From assembly GCA_012516075.1 (NCBI GenBank), contig JAAYXE010000118.1:45610-109609 (forward strand): DNA of 64,000 nt, read 5' to 3'. The notes below the pieces were generated by a model that was given only the letters and a program-made list of their open reading frames with translations, was not told the origin of the DNA and ran no database searches. Shown piece by piece: positions 53,807 through 62,870 of the stretch; within the stretch, counting starts at the first letter, position 1; every line of letters begins with the position of its first letter. Source of the stretch: Chloroflexota bacterium (lineage in GTDB: Bacteria > Chloroflexota > Anaerolineae > Anaerolineales > UBA4823). The position numbers were made by a program, and so were the translations under genes.

Positions 53807-54978
53807 GCACGAACGGCTTTAAACTCGACTCCGGGGAAAAGCGAGAAGATTATTCGTCCCTGCTTGCCGTAGGGCTGGGGCTGGCCTTGCTCATGCTGAT
53901 CGCGCTGGCAGTTTACTGGATCGGTGACCCGCCTCGCCTGCAGGCGGCCGCGGCGTCGTTAAGCCAGGAGCGCATCGAGCGCGGTGATGCGCTGTACGCC
54001 AGCCAGTGCGCTTCCTGTCACGGCCTGGAGGGCGAAGGCGGATTGGGACCTGCCTTGAAGAACCGCACCGTGTTGAAAAACACGCCTGACGAGATCTTCT
54101 TCTCTGTGATCCGCTCCGGCGTGCCCAACACACAGATGCCTTCCTGGAGTGTGGATTTCGGCGGCCCGCTGACCGATGAAGACATTCAAGACCTGGTCGC
54201 ACTGCTGCGGTCCTGGGAAGCGACGGCGCCAGAAATCCTGCCTCAGCAGCGCCAGCCCGACCCGGCCCAGGGCACCCTGCTCTTCGCAAGCACCTGTGCG
54301 CTCTGTCACGGCGAAAATGGTTCCGGAGGCAGCCCCGGTGTGCCCGCGCTGAATGCCCCTGAGCGGCTGGAAAAATTCGATGACGACTGGTACCGCAGCG
54401 TGATCGCCAATGGGCGGCCGGCGCGCGGCATGCCAACCTGGGGAACCGTACTGTCACCGGCCCAGATCGACGATCTGGTGGCCCTGCTGTCCGCCTGGAG
54501 AGACGGACGGGAGATCCAACCGGCCTATTCCATGGCTGATCTGCTGGACCAGGCCCTGTTTGCATTATCGGAGAACGACAACGAAAGCGCTCTGCTGCGC
54601 CTTTCAAGAGCGCTGGAAGCCAGCACCGGCCGCCAGGCCGAACTGCTGCGCGAGATCCAGGCTCAGATCACATCGGGCGATGCGCCTGGCGCAGTGCAGT
54701 CTCTGGCAGCGCTGAAAGAGAACTGGCCCCCGGGCGACCCTCAGGCCGGCGCACAGATTTATGCCGTTCAATGTGCGTCCTGCCATGGACCGCAGGGAGA
54801 AGGAGGCATCGGTAAAGCGCTGCAGGCAAGTAACTTTATCCAGAGTCAGTCCACGGCAGAACTGGTGACTCTGATCCAGGAAGGCCGCCCGGGCACCCTG
54901 ATGGCCGGATTCGCGGACCGGCTGAGCGAGCAGGAAATCGCCGATATCGTCGCCTGGGTCCGCGAGCTGCAGAAATAG
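53803..54978 (+). CDS. Membrane-anchored triheme cytochrome c of the bc complex
   Basis: This 391-residue protein has one N-terminal helix (LLAVGLGLALLMLIALAVYWIG) and three mono-haem cytochrome c domains. CxxCH motifs are at C69 (CASCHG), C165 (CALCHG) and C324 (CASCHG). A helical spacer of about 80 residues (from 230 to 310) separates domains two and three. It takes electrons from the Rieske protein and passes them on, perhaps to the diheme NarC-like protein. Translation is coupled to the Rieske gene. Three-domain fusions of this type are longer than cytochrome c1 or QcrC (one or two haems). Confidence 0.9.
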   Translation: MSTNGFKLDSGEKREDYSSLLAVGLGLALLMLIALAVYWIGDPPRLQAAAASLSQERIERGDALYASQCASCHGLEGEGGLGPALKNRTVLKNTPDEIFFSVIRSGVPNTQMPSWSVDFGGPLTDEDIQDLVALLRSWEATAPEILPQQRQPDPAQGTLLFASTCALCHGENGSGGSPGVPALNAPERLEKFDDDWYRSVIANGRPARGMPTWGTVLSPAQIDDLVALLSAWRDGREIQPAYSMADLLDQALFALSENDNESALLRLSRALEASTGRQAELLREIQAQITSGDAPGAVQSLAALKENWPPGDPQAGAQIYAVQCASCHGPQGEGGIGKALQASNFIQSQSTAELVTLIQEGRPGTLMAGFADRLSEQEIADIVAWVRELQK

Positions 54979-55059
54979 CGCACAGCCGCCGGGTGGAAGC
55001 AGCCGTGCTAAGAGTATTAGACCGGTTGATGGAGGAAGTGAATTGGGCGGAGGCCAGGA

Positions 55060-55425
55060 ATGATCACAAGGCGTGTTCTTCTTTTCAGCACCCAGAGACT
55101 GTTTGGGGAAAGCGTTGAGCAGACCCTCAGCCAGGTGGAGGGTTTGGAAATTTCCGGACACTGGCCGCTGGATGATCTGGTGATGGAACGCCTTGCCGCC
55201 GGCCTGCCCGACTGCGTCATCTTCATCGATGACTCCTCCGTTGAGGATCTGCTCTTCAACCTGACGGCTCAAATCCTGGACCACTACCCGGATCTGCCAG
55301 TTTTTCGAGTTACCCTGGAGCGCTCGCATATGCAGATTTTCAACTCCCAGCTTGTGCCGGCGCGCAGCGCAGAATTGATCGACCTGATTCAACACCTGCC
55401 GCTCAAGCGGGCAGGCGCTGAATAG
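55060..55425 (+). CDS. Degenerate receiver-like protein within the respiratory gene train
   Basis: This 121-residue protein has the alternating strand/helix pattern of a response-regulator receiver. It begins RRVLLFSTQRLFGESVEQTL and continues to CVIFIDDSS at the phosphoacceptor strand. The acidic pair after strand 1 is replaced by Ser-Thr, and the conserved Lys after strand 5 is missing (LVPARSAELIDLI). It therefore probably cannot be phosphorylated normally. The role is unknown: a regulatory or assembly factor for the complex encoded around it is a guess. GGAGGCCAGGA precedes the ATG. Confidence 0.7.
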   Translation: MITRRVLLFSTQRLFGESVEQTLSQVEGLEISGHWPLDDLVMERLAAGLPDCVIFIDDSSVEDLLFNLTAQILDHYPDLPVFRVTLERSHMQIFNSQLVPARSAELIDLIQHLPLKRAGAE

Positions 55426-55441
55426 AGCGAGGGATTAAGGG

Positions 55442-56344
55442 ATGAAACATTTCATTTCAATCGTCTGTTTGCTCGGTGGAGCGCTGCTCTTCTGGAGCCT
55501 GCTCGCTGCCCCAGCGCTCACCACTGTACAAGCCACTTCGCTGGCGCAGAGCGCCGGGGAGGGCGAGATCATCTTCCGCCAGAAGTGCGCCTCCTGCCAC
55601 ACCATCGGCGGCGGGAAGCTTGTAGGCCCCGACCTGCAGGGCGTGACGGAGCGGCGCGACTACTCCTGGCTGCAGAGGCTGATCAGCGATCCAGGCGCAT
55701 TATTTGCCTCCGGTGACCCCGAAGCCCAGCAGCTTCTGGAGGAATACAACAACATCGTCATGCCCAACCTGGGGCTGACAGAGCAGCAGGTAAACGCCGT
55801 GCTGGCCTTCCTGGAGGCCCAGAGCAGCACAGGCCAGGTCACAGCCCCGGTGGAGGTAAACCTGCCGCAGGGGAGTGCCCTGGCCGGCCAGAAGCTGTTT
55901 ACTGGAGAAACCCGCCTGATGAACGGTGGGCCGGCCTGCATCGCCTGCCATACCGCACCCGGGGCCGGGTTCCTGCAGGGTGGGAGCCTGGGTCCGGATT
56001 TAACGCATGTAATCCAGCGCTACGGAGAGGCCGGCCTGGCGAGCAATCTCGATCAAATCAACTTCCCGCCCATGGTGGGCTCGTTCCAGAACCGTCCGCT
56101 GACCGCTCAGGAGCAGGCCGACCTGATCGCATACTTCCAGTGGAGCGATACGCAGGCCTCCACGCCCGCATCCAGCCGCACAAGCCTGATGTTCGGATTG
56201 GGTGCCGGCGGCGCCCTGATCCTGTTCGGAATGATGGCCATTTTCTGGCCTCTGCAGCGAGAAAGCCTGTCATCTCGTCTGCGGAAAAGCTCGAACCAGG
56301 ATAAGACAAAGACTGATGCTCACCTGGGCAGCCCTGCCCATTAG
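55442..56344 (+). CDS. narC: Diheme cytochrome c, NarC-like
   Basis: This 300-residue protein has an N-terminal signal or anchor helix, two CxxCH motifs at C49 (CASCHTIGGGKLVGPDL) and C166 (CIACHTAPGAG), and a C-terminal membrane helix (LMFGLGAGGALILFGMMAIFWPL). It lies 12 nt upstream of narG. This is the position of the diheme NarC of Thermus, which links quinol oxidation to NarGHI and is needed for assembly. It probably receives electrons from the bc complex encoded upstream. The symbol is by position and domain analogy. Confidence 0.83.
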   Translation: MKHFISIVCLLGGALLFWSLLAAPALTTVQATSLAQSAGEGEIIFRQKCASCHTIGGGKLVGPDLQGVTERRDYSWLQRLISDPGALFASGDPEAQQLLEEYNNIVMPNLGLTEQQVNAVLAFLEAQSSTGQVTAPVEVNLPQGSALAGQKLFTGETRLMNGGPACIACHTAPGAGFLQGGSLGPDLTHVIQRYGEAGLASNLDQINFPPMVGSFQNRPLTAQEQADLIAYFQWSDTQASTPASSRTSLMFGLGAGGALILFGMMAIFWPLQRESLSSRLRKSSNQDKTKTDAHLGSPAH

Positions 56345-56356
56345 GAGGACAAGACG

Positions 56357-59300
56357 ATGGGAGACTGGATTCTGGATGAAGATGCGCCCGCAGAGCGCAA
56401 GTGGGAAGAGTTCTACCGCAACCGCTTTCAACACGACCGCCGTGTGCGCACCACCCACGGTGTGAACTGCACCGGGAGCTGCTCCTGGGAGGTGTTCGTC
56501 AAAGACGGCATCGTGACCTGGGAGCTGCAGGCCACCGATTACCCCCAGCTCGAGGAAGGGCTGCCGCCTTATGAGCCGCGCGGCTGCCAGCGCGGCATCA
56601 GCTTTTCCTGGTATCTGTACAGCCCGATCCGGGTGAAATACCCATACGCCCGCGGCGTGCTGCTGGACCACTGGCGCGAGCTGCGCAAAAAGTACAGCGA
56701 CCCGGTGGCCGCCTGGGCGGTGCTGGTCTCCGATGCTGAACGGCGGCGCGCCTACCAGACGGCGCGCGGCAAGGGCGGTTTCCGGCGCATCACATGGGAT
56801 GAAGCACTGGAGATCATCGCTGCCTCCGTGGTCTATACCGTCAAGCTGCACGGACCCGACCGGGTGATCGGCTTTTCCCCGATTCCGGCCATGTCGCAGA
56901 TCAGCTACGCCGCAGGCAGCCGCTTCCTCTCTCTGCTGGGCGGCGTCCCGATGAGCTTCTACGACTGGTACTGCGACCTGCCCCCTGCCAGCCCGGAGAT
57001 CTGGGGCGAGCAGACCGATGTGCACGAGTCGGCCGACTGGTTCAACGCCCGCTTTATCGCCGTGATGGGCTCGAACCTGAACATGACCCGCACACCCGAC
57101 ACGCACTTTATTTCTGAGGTGCGCCATGCGGGGGCCAAGCTGACCGTTTTTTCACCCGATTTTTCGCAGGTCGCCAAGTATGCCGATTACTGGATCCCGG
57201 TGCATGCCGGCCAGGACGCGGCCTTCTGGATGGCCGTCAACCATGTGCTGTTGAAGGAGTTTTACGTCGAGCGCCGGGTGCCTTACTTCAGCGAGTATCT
57301 GCAGCGCTACACCGATATGCCTTTCCTGGTGCAGATCGACGGCAGCCGTCCGGGGAAATACCTGCGCGCGAACCGGCTGCAGAGCTACCAGGACCAGGAG
57401 CACGGCGACTGGAAGCTGCTGGTCTGGGACCGAAACAGCGATGGTCCGCGGATGCCCAAAGGGACCATCGGGTTCCGCTGGGCGAAGAAAGATCCCGGAA
57501 AATGGAACCTGCAGCTCGAAGATGCCCTTACGAACGAACCCCTGGACCCCGAGCTGAGCTTCCTGGAATCCCACCAGGAGGTCATCGAGCTGGAGTTCAA
57601 TGATTTCGAAAGTGGACAGGTGCTGCGGCGCGGGGTTCCGGTTCGCTATGTACAGACGACGGAAGGGCCGGCAGCCGTGACCACCGTTTTCGACCTGGTG
57701 GTGGCCCGTTTCGGCGTCTCGCGCGGCCTGCCGGGCGAATACCCGCAGAGCTATGACGAGGTGGGCGCGTACACACCGGCCTGGCAGGAGAGACTGACCG
57801 GCATCCATCGCGAGACTGTACTGCGCTTTGCTCGCGAATGGGGGCACAACGCCGAAAAAACCCGGGGGAAGAACCTGGTGATTATCGGTGCCGGCGCCAA
57901 CCACTGGTACCACAACAACCTGATTTACCGCTCTGCAATAGTAGCCCTGATGCTGACCGGCAGCGTTGGCGTGAACGGCGGCGGCCTTGCCCACTATGTC
58001 GGCCAGGAAAAACTGGTCAACCAGGCATCCTGGGGCGCCATCGCCTTTGCGAGCGACTGGGGAATGGCTCCCCGCCAGCAGAACACGCCTTCCTTCCATT
58101 ATGTGCACTCCGATCAATGGCGCTACGAACGCGGGTTTGCGGTCTACGACCGGCTGCCCGGTGGAGCGAACCCGGCAGAAGGCCATACCATCGATCACCA
58201 GATACGGGCGGTGCGGCGCGGCTGGCTGCCTTTCTTCCCTCAGTTCAACCGCAATCCGCTGGACGTGGTGCGCGAGGCACAGCAGCACGGCGCAGCTACC
58301 GACCAGGAAATCATCGATTACACCGTCGCGCAGCTGCGGCAGGGACGGCTGAAATTTGCGGTTGAGGATCCCGACGCACCGGAGAACTGGCCGCGGGTGT
58401 GGTTCATCTGGTGCGGCAACGCCATTGGCACCAGCGCCAAAGGACACGAATATTTCATGAAGCACTATCTGGGCACGCACAGCAACGCCATTGCCCGTGA
58501 GCTGGCCCAGGGATGCACATCGGAAGTCACCTACCGGCCAGAGGCGCCGGTCGGCAAGATGGATCTGGTGGTGGATCTGAATTTCCGCATGGACACCTCC
58601 GCCCTGTACTCCGACCTGGTGCTGCCGGCCGCCACCTGGTACGAAAAGGATGACCTCAACACCACCGACCTGCATTCCTTTATCAACCCCATGCAGGCAG
58701 TGGTCCCGCCGGCCTGGGAATCCAGGAGTGACTGGGACATCTACAAGGCGCTGGCGAAAAAGGTCAGCGAGCTGGCCCAGGTGCACCTGCCCGAGCCAGT
58801 GAAGGACATTGTGATGCTGCCGCTGCAGCACGACACCCCCGACGAGCTGTCCCAGCCCGAGGTGAAGGACTGGGTAACCGGAGAAGTCGAACCGGCCCCT
58901 GGGGTAAACATGCCGAAGTTCAGGGTCGTCGAGCGCGATTATGCCGGCCTGTACGAGCGCATGGTCAGTCTGGGCCGGGGCGTTGAGCGGAACGGCGTCG
59001 CTGCGCACGGCCTCAGCATCCCGGTGGCAGATGAATACCAGCGGCTGCTCCAGCAGCAGAAGCGCCGCTTCGGAGCATCGTTTCAGGCGAGCAGCGGCGC
59101 TGTATCAGGAAACGGCAGCGCCAGCAGCGGACCTGCCGCCCGGAACGGCAGCGAGCATGATGTCTACCCTTCGCTGGAGGAGGCGCGCCAGGTGGCGGAA
59201 GCCATCCTGCGGCTGGACCCGGCTTCCAACGGCGAGCTGGCCTACCGCGCATTTCAGGCCGAAGAACACAAGACGGGTCTGGAGCTAACCGACCTGGCCA

Positions 59301-60037
59301 ACGGCCTGAGAGATATCCGCTACACCTTTTCCGATCTGGTCTCCCAGCCGCGGCGCATCCTCACCACACCCACCTGGTCGGGCCTGGTGACGAAGGGCCG
59401 GCCGTATTCTCCCTTTACCCTGAATGTGGAACGCCTGGTCCCCTGGCGCACTCTAACCGGCCGGCAGCATTTCTACCTGGACCATGAAATCTATCTGGAT
59501 TGGGGTGAGAACCTGCCCGTTTTCAAACCCAAGCCGGACCACACCATGCTCAACGACACGGACCAGACCCAGCTCGATGAAAAAGGCCGGCCGTTCAACT
59601 ACATCACCCCACATGGAAAGTGGAGCATCCACTCCACATACTCGGAGAACCACCGCATGATGACCCTCTCGCGAGGGGCCTACCCGGTGTGGCTCAACGA
59701 CAAAGATGCGGCCGAACTGGGCATCGCCGATAATGACTGGGTCGAGCTGTACAACGACAACGGCGTCTTCGTCCAGCGCGCCAACGTCTCTGCCCGCATC
59801 CCCAGAGGGAATGTCTTTGTCTACCACGCAACCGAACGCACGGTAGGCATCCCCAAATCACCGTCGCGCGGCAGGCGGGCAGGGATGAACAACTCACTGA
59901 CCCGCGCCCGGCTCAAGCCGGTGCTGATGGCCGGCGGCTACGCCCAGTTCAGCTATGCCTTCAACTACTGGGGGCCGACCGGGGTGAACCGCGACACTTT
60001 TGTCTTTGTCCGCAAAGTGGAGAACCCTGAATTTTGA
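56357..60037 (+). CDS. narG: Respiratory nitrate reductase alpha (molybdopterin) subunit
   Basis: The protein has 1226 residues. The FS0 cluster ligands H34, C38, C42 and C77 have the same spacing as H49/C53/C57/C92 of E. coli NarG, and the Mo ligand is D207 in [18 protein letters not shown]. The N-terminus ([16 protein letters not shown]) has no twin-arginine signal, so the active site should face the cytoplasm, unlike archaeal-type pNar. A Gly/Ser/Ala-rich stretch encoded at about 59069-59160 is an unusual linker in the C-terminal third. It is preceded by AGGAGGA and forms the NarGHI complex with the following genes. Confidence 0.97.
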   Translation: MGDWILDEDAPAERKWEEFYRNRFQHDRRVRTTHGVNCTGSCSWEVFVKDGIVTWELQATDYPQLEEGLPPYEPRGCQRGISFSWYLYSPIRVKYPYARGVLLDHWRELRKKYSDPVAAWAVLVSDAERRRAYQTARGKGGFRRITWDEALEIIAASVVYTVKLHGPDRVIGFSPIPAMSQISYAAGSRFLSLLGGVPMSFYDWYCDLPPASPEIWGEQTDVHESADWFNARFIAVMGSNLNMTRTPDTHFISEVRHAGAKLTVFSPDFSQVAKYADYWIPVHAGQDAAFWMAVNHVLLKEFYVERRVPYFSEYLQRYTDMPFLVQIDGSRPGKYLRANRLQSYQDQEHGDWKLLVWDRNSDGPRMPKGTIGFRWAKKDPGKWNLQLEDALTNEPLDPELSFLESHQEVIELEFNDFESGQVLRRGVPVRYVQTTEGPAAVTTVFDLVVARFGVSRGLPGEYPQSYDEVGAYTPAWQERLTGIHRETVLRFAREWGHNAEKTRGKNLVIIGAGANHWYHNNLIYRSAIVALMLTGSVGVNGGGLAHYVGQEKLVNQASWGAIAFASDWGMAPRQQNTPSFHYVHSDQWRYERGFAVYDRLPGGANPAEGHTIDHQIRAVRRGWLPFFPQFNRNPLDVVREAQQHGAATDQEIIDYTVAQLRQGRLKFAVEDPDAPENWPRVWFIWCGNAIGTSAKGHEYFMKHYLGTHSNAIARELAQGCTSEVTYRPEAPVGKMDLVVDLNFRMDTSALYSDLVLPAATWYEKDDLNTTDLHSFINPMQAVVPPAWESRSDWDIYKALAKKVSELAQVHLPEPVKDIVMLPLQHDTPDELSQPEVKDWVTGEVEPAPGVNMPKFRVVERDYAGLYERMVSLGRGVERNGVAAHGLSIPVADEYQRLLQQQKRRFGASFQASSGAVSGNGSASSGPAARNGSEHDVYPSLEEARQVAEAILRLDPASNGELAYRAFQAEEHKTGLELTDLANGLRDIRYTFSDLVSQPRRILTTPTWSGLVTKGRPYSPFTLNVERLVPWRTLTGRQHFYLDHEIYLDWGENLPVFKPKPDHTMLNDTDQTQLDEKGRPFNYITPHGKWSIHSTYSENHRMMTLSRGAYPVWLNDKDAAELGIADNDWVELYNDNGVFVQRANVSARIPRGNVFVYHATERTVGIPKSPSRGRRAGMNNSLTRARLKPVLMAGGYAQFSYAFNYWGPTGVNRDTFVFVRKVENPEF

Positions 60038-60097
60038 CCTTCACCGGCGCACAAAACTACCTGTTTTCGCCTGCACCTATTGATTAAGGAGCCAGTA

Positions 60098-61606
60098 ATG
60101 AACGTACGTGCGCACATGAGTATGCTCTTCCACCTCGACAAGTGCATCGGCTGCCATACCTGTTCGGTGGCCTGTAAGAACCTGTGGACCGACCGCAAAG
60201 GGGCAGAGTACATGTGGTGGAACAACGTCGAGACCCGCCCGGGGACCGGATACCCCACGCAGTGGGAAAACCAGGAGCACTTCCAGGGCGGCTGGGTGCT
60301 CAAGGATGGGCAGCTCAAGCTGCGGCTGCACTCTAAAGCCGGCGGGTTGATGAAGCTGTTCTTCAATCCGCGCCTGCCCAGCCTGGAGGACTACTACGAG
60401 CCTTTCACTTTCAAATACAGCGACCTGTTCGACGCCCCCGCCGGCGACGACCAGCCCACTGCCATCCCGATCTCGATGATCACCGGCGAGCCTATGGAGA
60501 TCAAGTCCGGCCCGAACTGGGACGACGACCTGGGCGGATCGGATATTTATGCCCGCAACGACCTCAGCCTGGAAGGTCTGCCGGCCGGGGTACGCGAACA
60601 GCTCAACGAGCTGGAGCGGGTGGTGTTCAACTACCTGCCGCGCATTTGCAACCACTGTCTGAACCCATCCTGTGTGGCCGCCTGTCCTTCGGGAGCCATT
60701 TACAAGCGCGAGGAGGATGGAGTTGTGCTGGTCAACGAAAACAAATGCCGCGCCTGGCGGATGTGCGTGGCGGCCTGTCCGTATAAGAAGGTGTATTACA
60801 ACTGGTCGACCGGCAAGTCAGAGAAATGCATTTTGTGTTTTCCCCGCCTGGAGACAGGCCAGGCTCCGGCCTGCGCCCACTCATGTGTCGGGCGCATCCG
60901 CTATATGGGCGTGCTGCTTTATGATGCCGACATGATCCCCTCCGCAGCGATGGTCTCTGACCATGATCTCGTGGCTGCGCAGCGCGCGGCCATCCTGGAC
61001 CCATTCGATCCCCAGGTCATCGCCGCGGCACAGGAAAACGGTATCGACACCGGCTGGATCGAGGCCGCCCAGAAATCGCCGGTGTACCGCTTTGTCAAAG
61101 AGTGGGAGCTGGCCCTGCCGCTGCACCCCGAGTACCGCACCATGGCAATGATGTTTTACATCCCGCCCCTTTCGCCCGTGGTCAGCGTGGTGGAGGAGGA
61201 CCTCTACCGCCTGGACCTCCCCGCAGAAGCCCACGATTTCGAACTGTTTCACCGCCTGGACACGGCCCGCCTGCCGGTGCAGTACCTGGCCAACCTGTTC
61301 AGCGCTGGCGACGAAGCCCCGATCCGCACAGTGCTGCGCAAGCTGCTGGCGGTGCGCGCTTATATGCGCCGCAAGAGTGTGGAGGGCGAGATCGATGCCG
61401 CCGCCCTGCAGATGGTCGCCGAAGCCGGATTAGATGAGGAGCAGGTTGAAGCCATCTACCACCTGACAACCCAGCCCACCCTGGACGAGCGTTTTGTGCT
61501 GCCGCCCTATCACCGGGAGGTGTCCATCGAGGCGCTGCGCGACCCGCTGGCCCATAAGGGAGAGACAGGGTTAGGTTACCTGCAGGCACCGCTGCGAGGA
61601 GAGTGA
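60098..61606 (+). CDS. narH: Respiratory nitrate reductase beta (iron-sulfur) subunit
   Basis: This 503-residue subunit has four cluster-binding Cys groups. The first, C16/C19/C22/C26 (CIGCHTCSVAC), has the numbering of E. coli NarH. The others are CNHCLNPSCVAAC, CRAWRMCVAAC (Trp in place of Cys, giving the 3Fe-4S cluster) and CILC...CAHSC. It carries electrons from NarI to NarG. ATG 60098 has AAGGAG 6 nt upstream. The long frame from 60080 lacks support. Confidence 0.97.
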   Translation: MNVRAHMSMLFHLDKCIGCHTCSVACKNLWTDRKGAEYMWWNNVETRPGTGYPTQWENQEHFQGGWVLKDGQLKLRLHSKAGGLMKLFFNPRLPSLEDYYEPFTFKYSDLFDAPAGDDQPTAIPISMITGEPMEIKSGPNWDDDLGGSDIYARNDLSLEGLPAGVREQLNELERVVFNYLPRICNHCLNPSCVAACPSGAIYKREEDGVVLVNENKCRAWRMCVAACPYKKVYYNWSTGKSEKCILCFPRLETGQAPACAHSCVGRIRYMGVLLYDADMIPSAAMVSDHDLVAAQRAAILDPFDPQVIAAAQENGIDTGWIEAAQKSPVYRFVKEWELALPLHPEYRTMAMMFYIPPLSPVVSVVEEDLYRLDLPAEAHDFELFHRLDTARLPVQYLANLFSAGDEAPIRTVLRKLLAVRAYMRRKSVEGEIDAAALQMVAEAGLDEEQVEAIYHLTTQPTLDERFVLPPYHREVSIEALRDPLAHKGETGLGYLQAPLRGE

Positions 61607-61613
61607 GGTAAAC

Positions 61614-62123
61614 ATGACAGCCCTTGCAGTTCTGGCAGAAGCTTTTCGTTATCCGGCGCCTGGAAAGCTGGAGCGGCTGGAACAGATGCTCCTGGCTGTG
61701 CCTGACGGAAAGGAAAAACGCGCCCTGCAGCGCTTCCTGGAAGGGATTCGGGATCTCGGGCTGGGTGAATGGGAGGAACTGTACACCCGCACCTGGGACC
61801 TCAACCCCCTGACCCCGCCCTACATCGGTTTTCAGATCTGGGGAGAAGACTACCGGCGAGGCAGTTTCATGGCCCGCCTGCAGGCGGAATACCGCCGGAC
61901 CGGGATCGACCCCGCCGGTGAACTGCCCGATCACCTGGCCCCTGTGCTCGCTTACCTGGATGCCGCCGCCCAACCGCTGCCCGATCTGGTAGAAGTGTTC
62001 GGTCAGGCAGTGGAGAAGATGGCCGCAGCTTTACGCAAGCGCGATGCAGGGAATCCATACCTGCACCTGCTGAACGGAATGGCCGGCCTCGAACAGCATC
62101 TGGCAGGGCCTGCGAGCAGGTAG
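61614..62123 (+). CDS. narJ: Nitrate reductase assembly chaperone
   Basis: This 169-residue helical protein of the NarJ/TorD family inserts the molybdenum cofactor into NarG before membrane attachment. Seen are the N-terminal LAEAFRYPAPGKLERLEQML, YTRTWDLNPLTPPYIGFQIWGEDYRRGSFM and GELPDHLAPVLAYLDAAA, typical of the fold. It is shorter than E. coli NarJ (about 236) but close to Thermus-type NarJ. It lies 7 nt after narH. Confidence 0.92.
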   Translation: MTALAVLAEAFRYPAPGKLERLEQMLLAVPDGKEKRALQRFLEGIRDLGLGEWEELYTRTWDLNPLTPPYIGFQIWGEDYRRGSFMARLQAEYRRTGIDPAGELPDHLAPVLAYLDAAAQPLPDLVEVFGQAVEKMAAALRKRDAGNPYLHLLNGMAGLEQHLAGPASR

Positions 62124-62153
62124 CGGACCGCGCGATCCAATGGAGACAGAAAG

Positions 62154-62870
62154 ATGGACTGGAACAATCTGCTTTTCCTGATATTCCCTTACATCGCCCT
62201 GATCACCGCCGTGGTGGTGACGATTTACCGGGCGATCTACCGGCCGTTCACGTTTTCGAGCCTGTCATCCCAGCTTCTGGAGCGCAAGAAGCTGTACTGG
62301 GGGTCGATCTCCTTCCACTGGGGGATCATCATCATACTGCTCGGGCACCTGGCAGCGTTGTTGTTTCCCAGTACACTGGTCGCCTGGAACTCCGTTCCTG
62401 TGCGGCTGTACCTGCTCGAGCTGAGCGGTCTGGCACTTGCCATCTGGACGCTGGGCGGGCTGCTGATCCTGATCTGGCGGCGGCTGAGCGACCGGCGCGT
62501 GCAGGTGGTCACCACGCCTATGGACGGGGTTGTCCTCGCGCTGCTGCTCGTATCCGTCATCACCGGGATCTGGACGGCAGCCGGTTACCGCTTTGGCTCT
62601 TACTGGTTCACCGGCATTTTTACGCCGTATCTGAGATCGCTGTTGATCCTGCAGCCTCAGGTCTCTCTGATTGCGCCGCTGCCCTTTGTGATCAAGCTGC
62701 ACGTGTTCAACTTCTTCCTGCTGTTGATCATTTTCCCATTCAGCCGGCTGGTGCACATCATTACCTACCCGCTGGGCTATCTCTTCCGGCCCTGGCAGAT
62801 TGTGCTGCGCGCCCGGAAGGGACGGCGAGAGCCGGCCGGTGTACTGTATACAGGGGGATCCCGTGAATAG
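62154..62870 (+). CDS. narI: Respiratory nitrate reductase gamma (cytochrome b) subunit
   Basis: This 238-residue, five-helix membrane protein binds two b haems. The His ligands are in SFHWGIIIILLGHLAALL (two His) and in KLHVFNFFLLLIIFPFSRLVHIITYPLGYL (two His). It oxidises quinol, or accepts electrons from the NarC-type cytochrome, and anchors NarGH to the membrane. The stop lies 8 nt inside the narK start region. Confidence 0.95.
   Translation: MDWNNLLFLIFPYIALITAVVVTIYRAIYRPFTFSSLSSQLLERKKLYWGSISFHWGIIIILLGHLAALLFPSTLVAWNSVPVRLYLLELSGLALAIWTLGGLLILIWRRLSDRRVQVVTTPMDGVVLALLLVSVITGIWTAAGYRFGSYWFTGIFTPYLRSLLILQPQVSLIAPLPFVIKLHVFNFFLLLIIFPFSRLVHIITYPLGYLFRPWQIVLRARKGRREPAGVLYTGGSRE

Noticed and set aside
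57152..59008. A 618-codon open frame antisense to narG
   Set aside because: It is a by-product of GC-rich codon use in narG; the sense frame has all catalytic motifs and the antisense product has no recognisable family.
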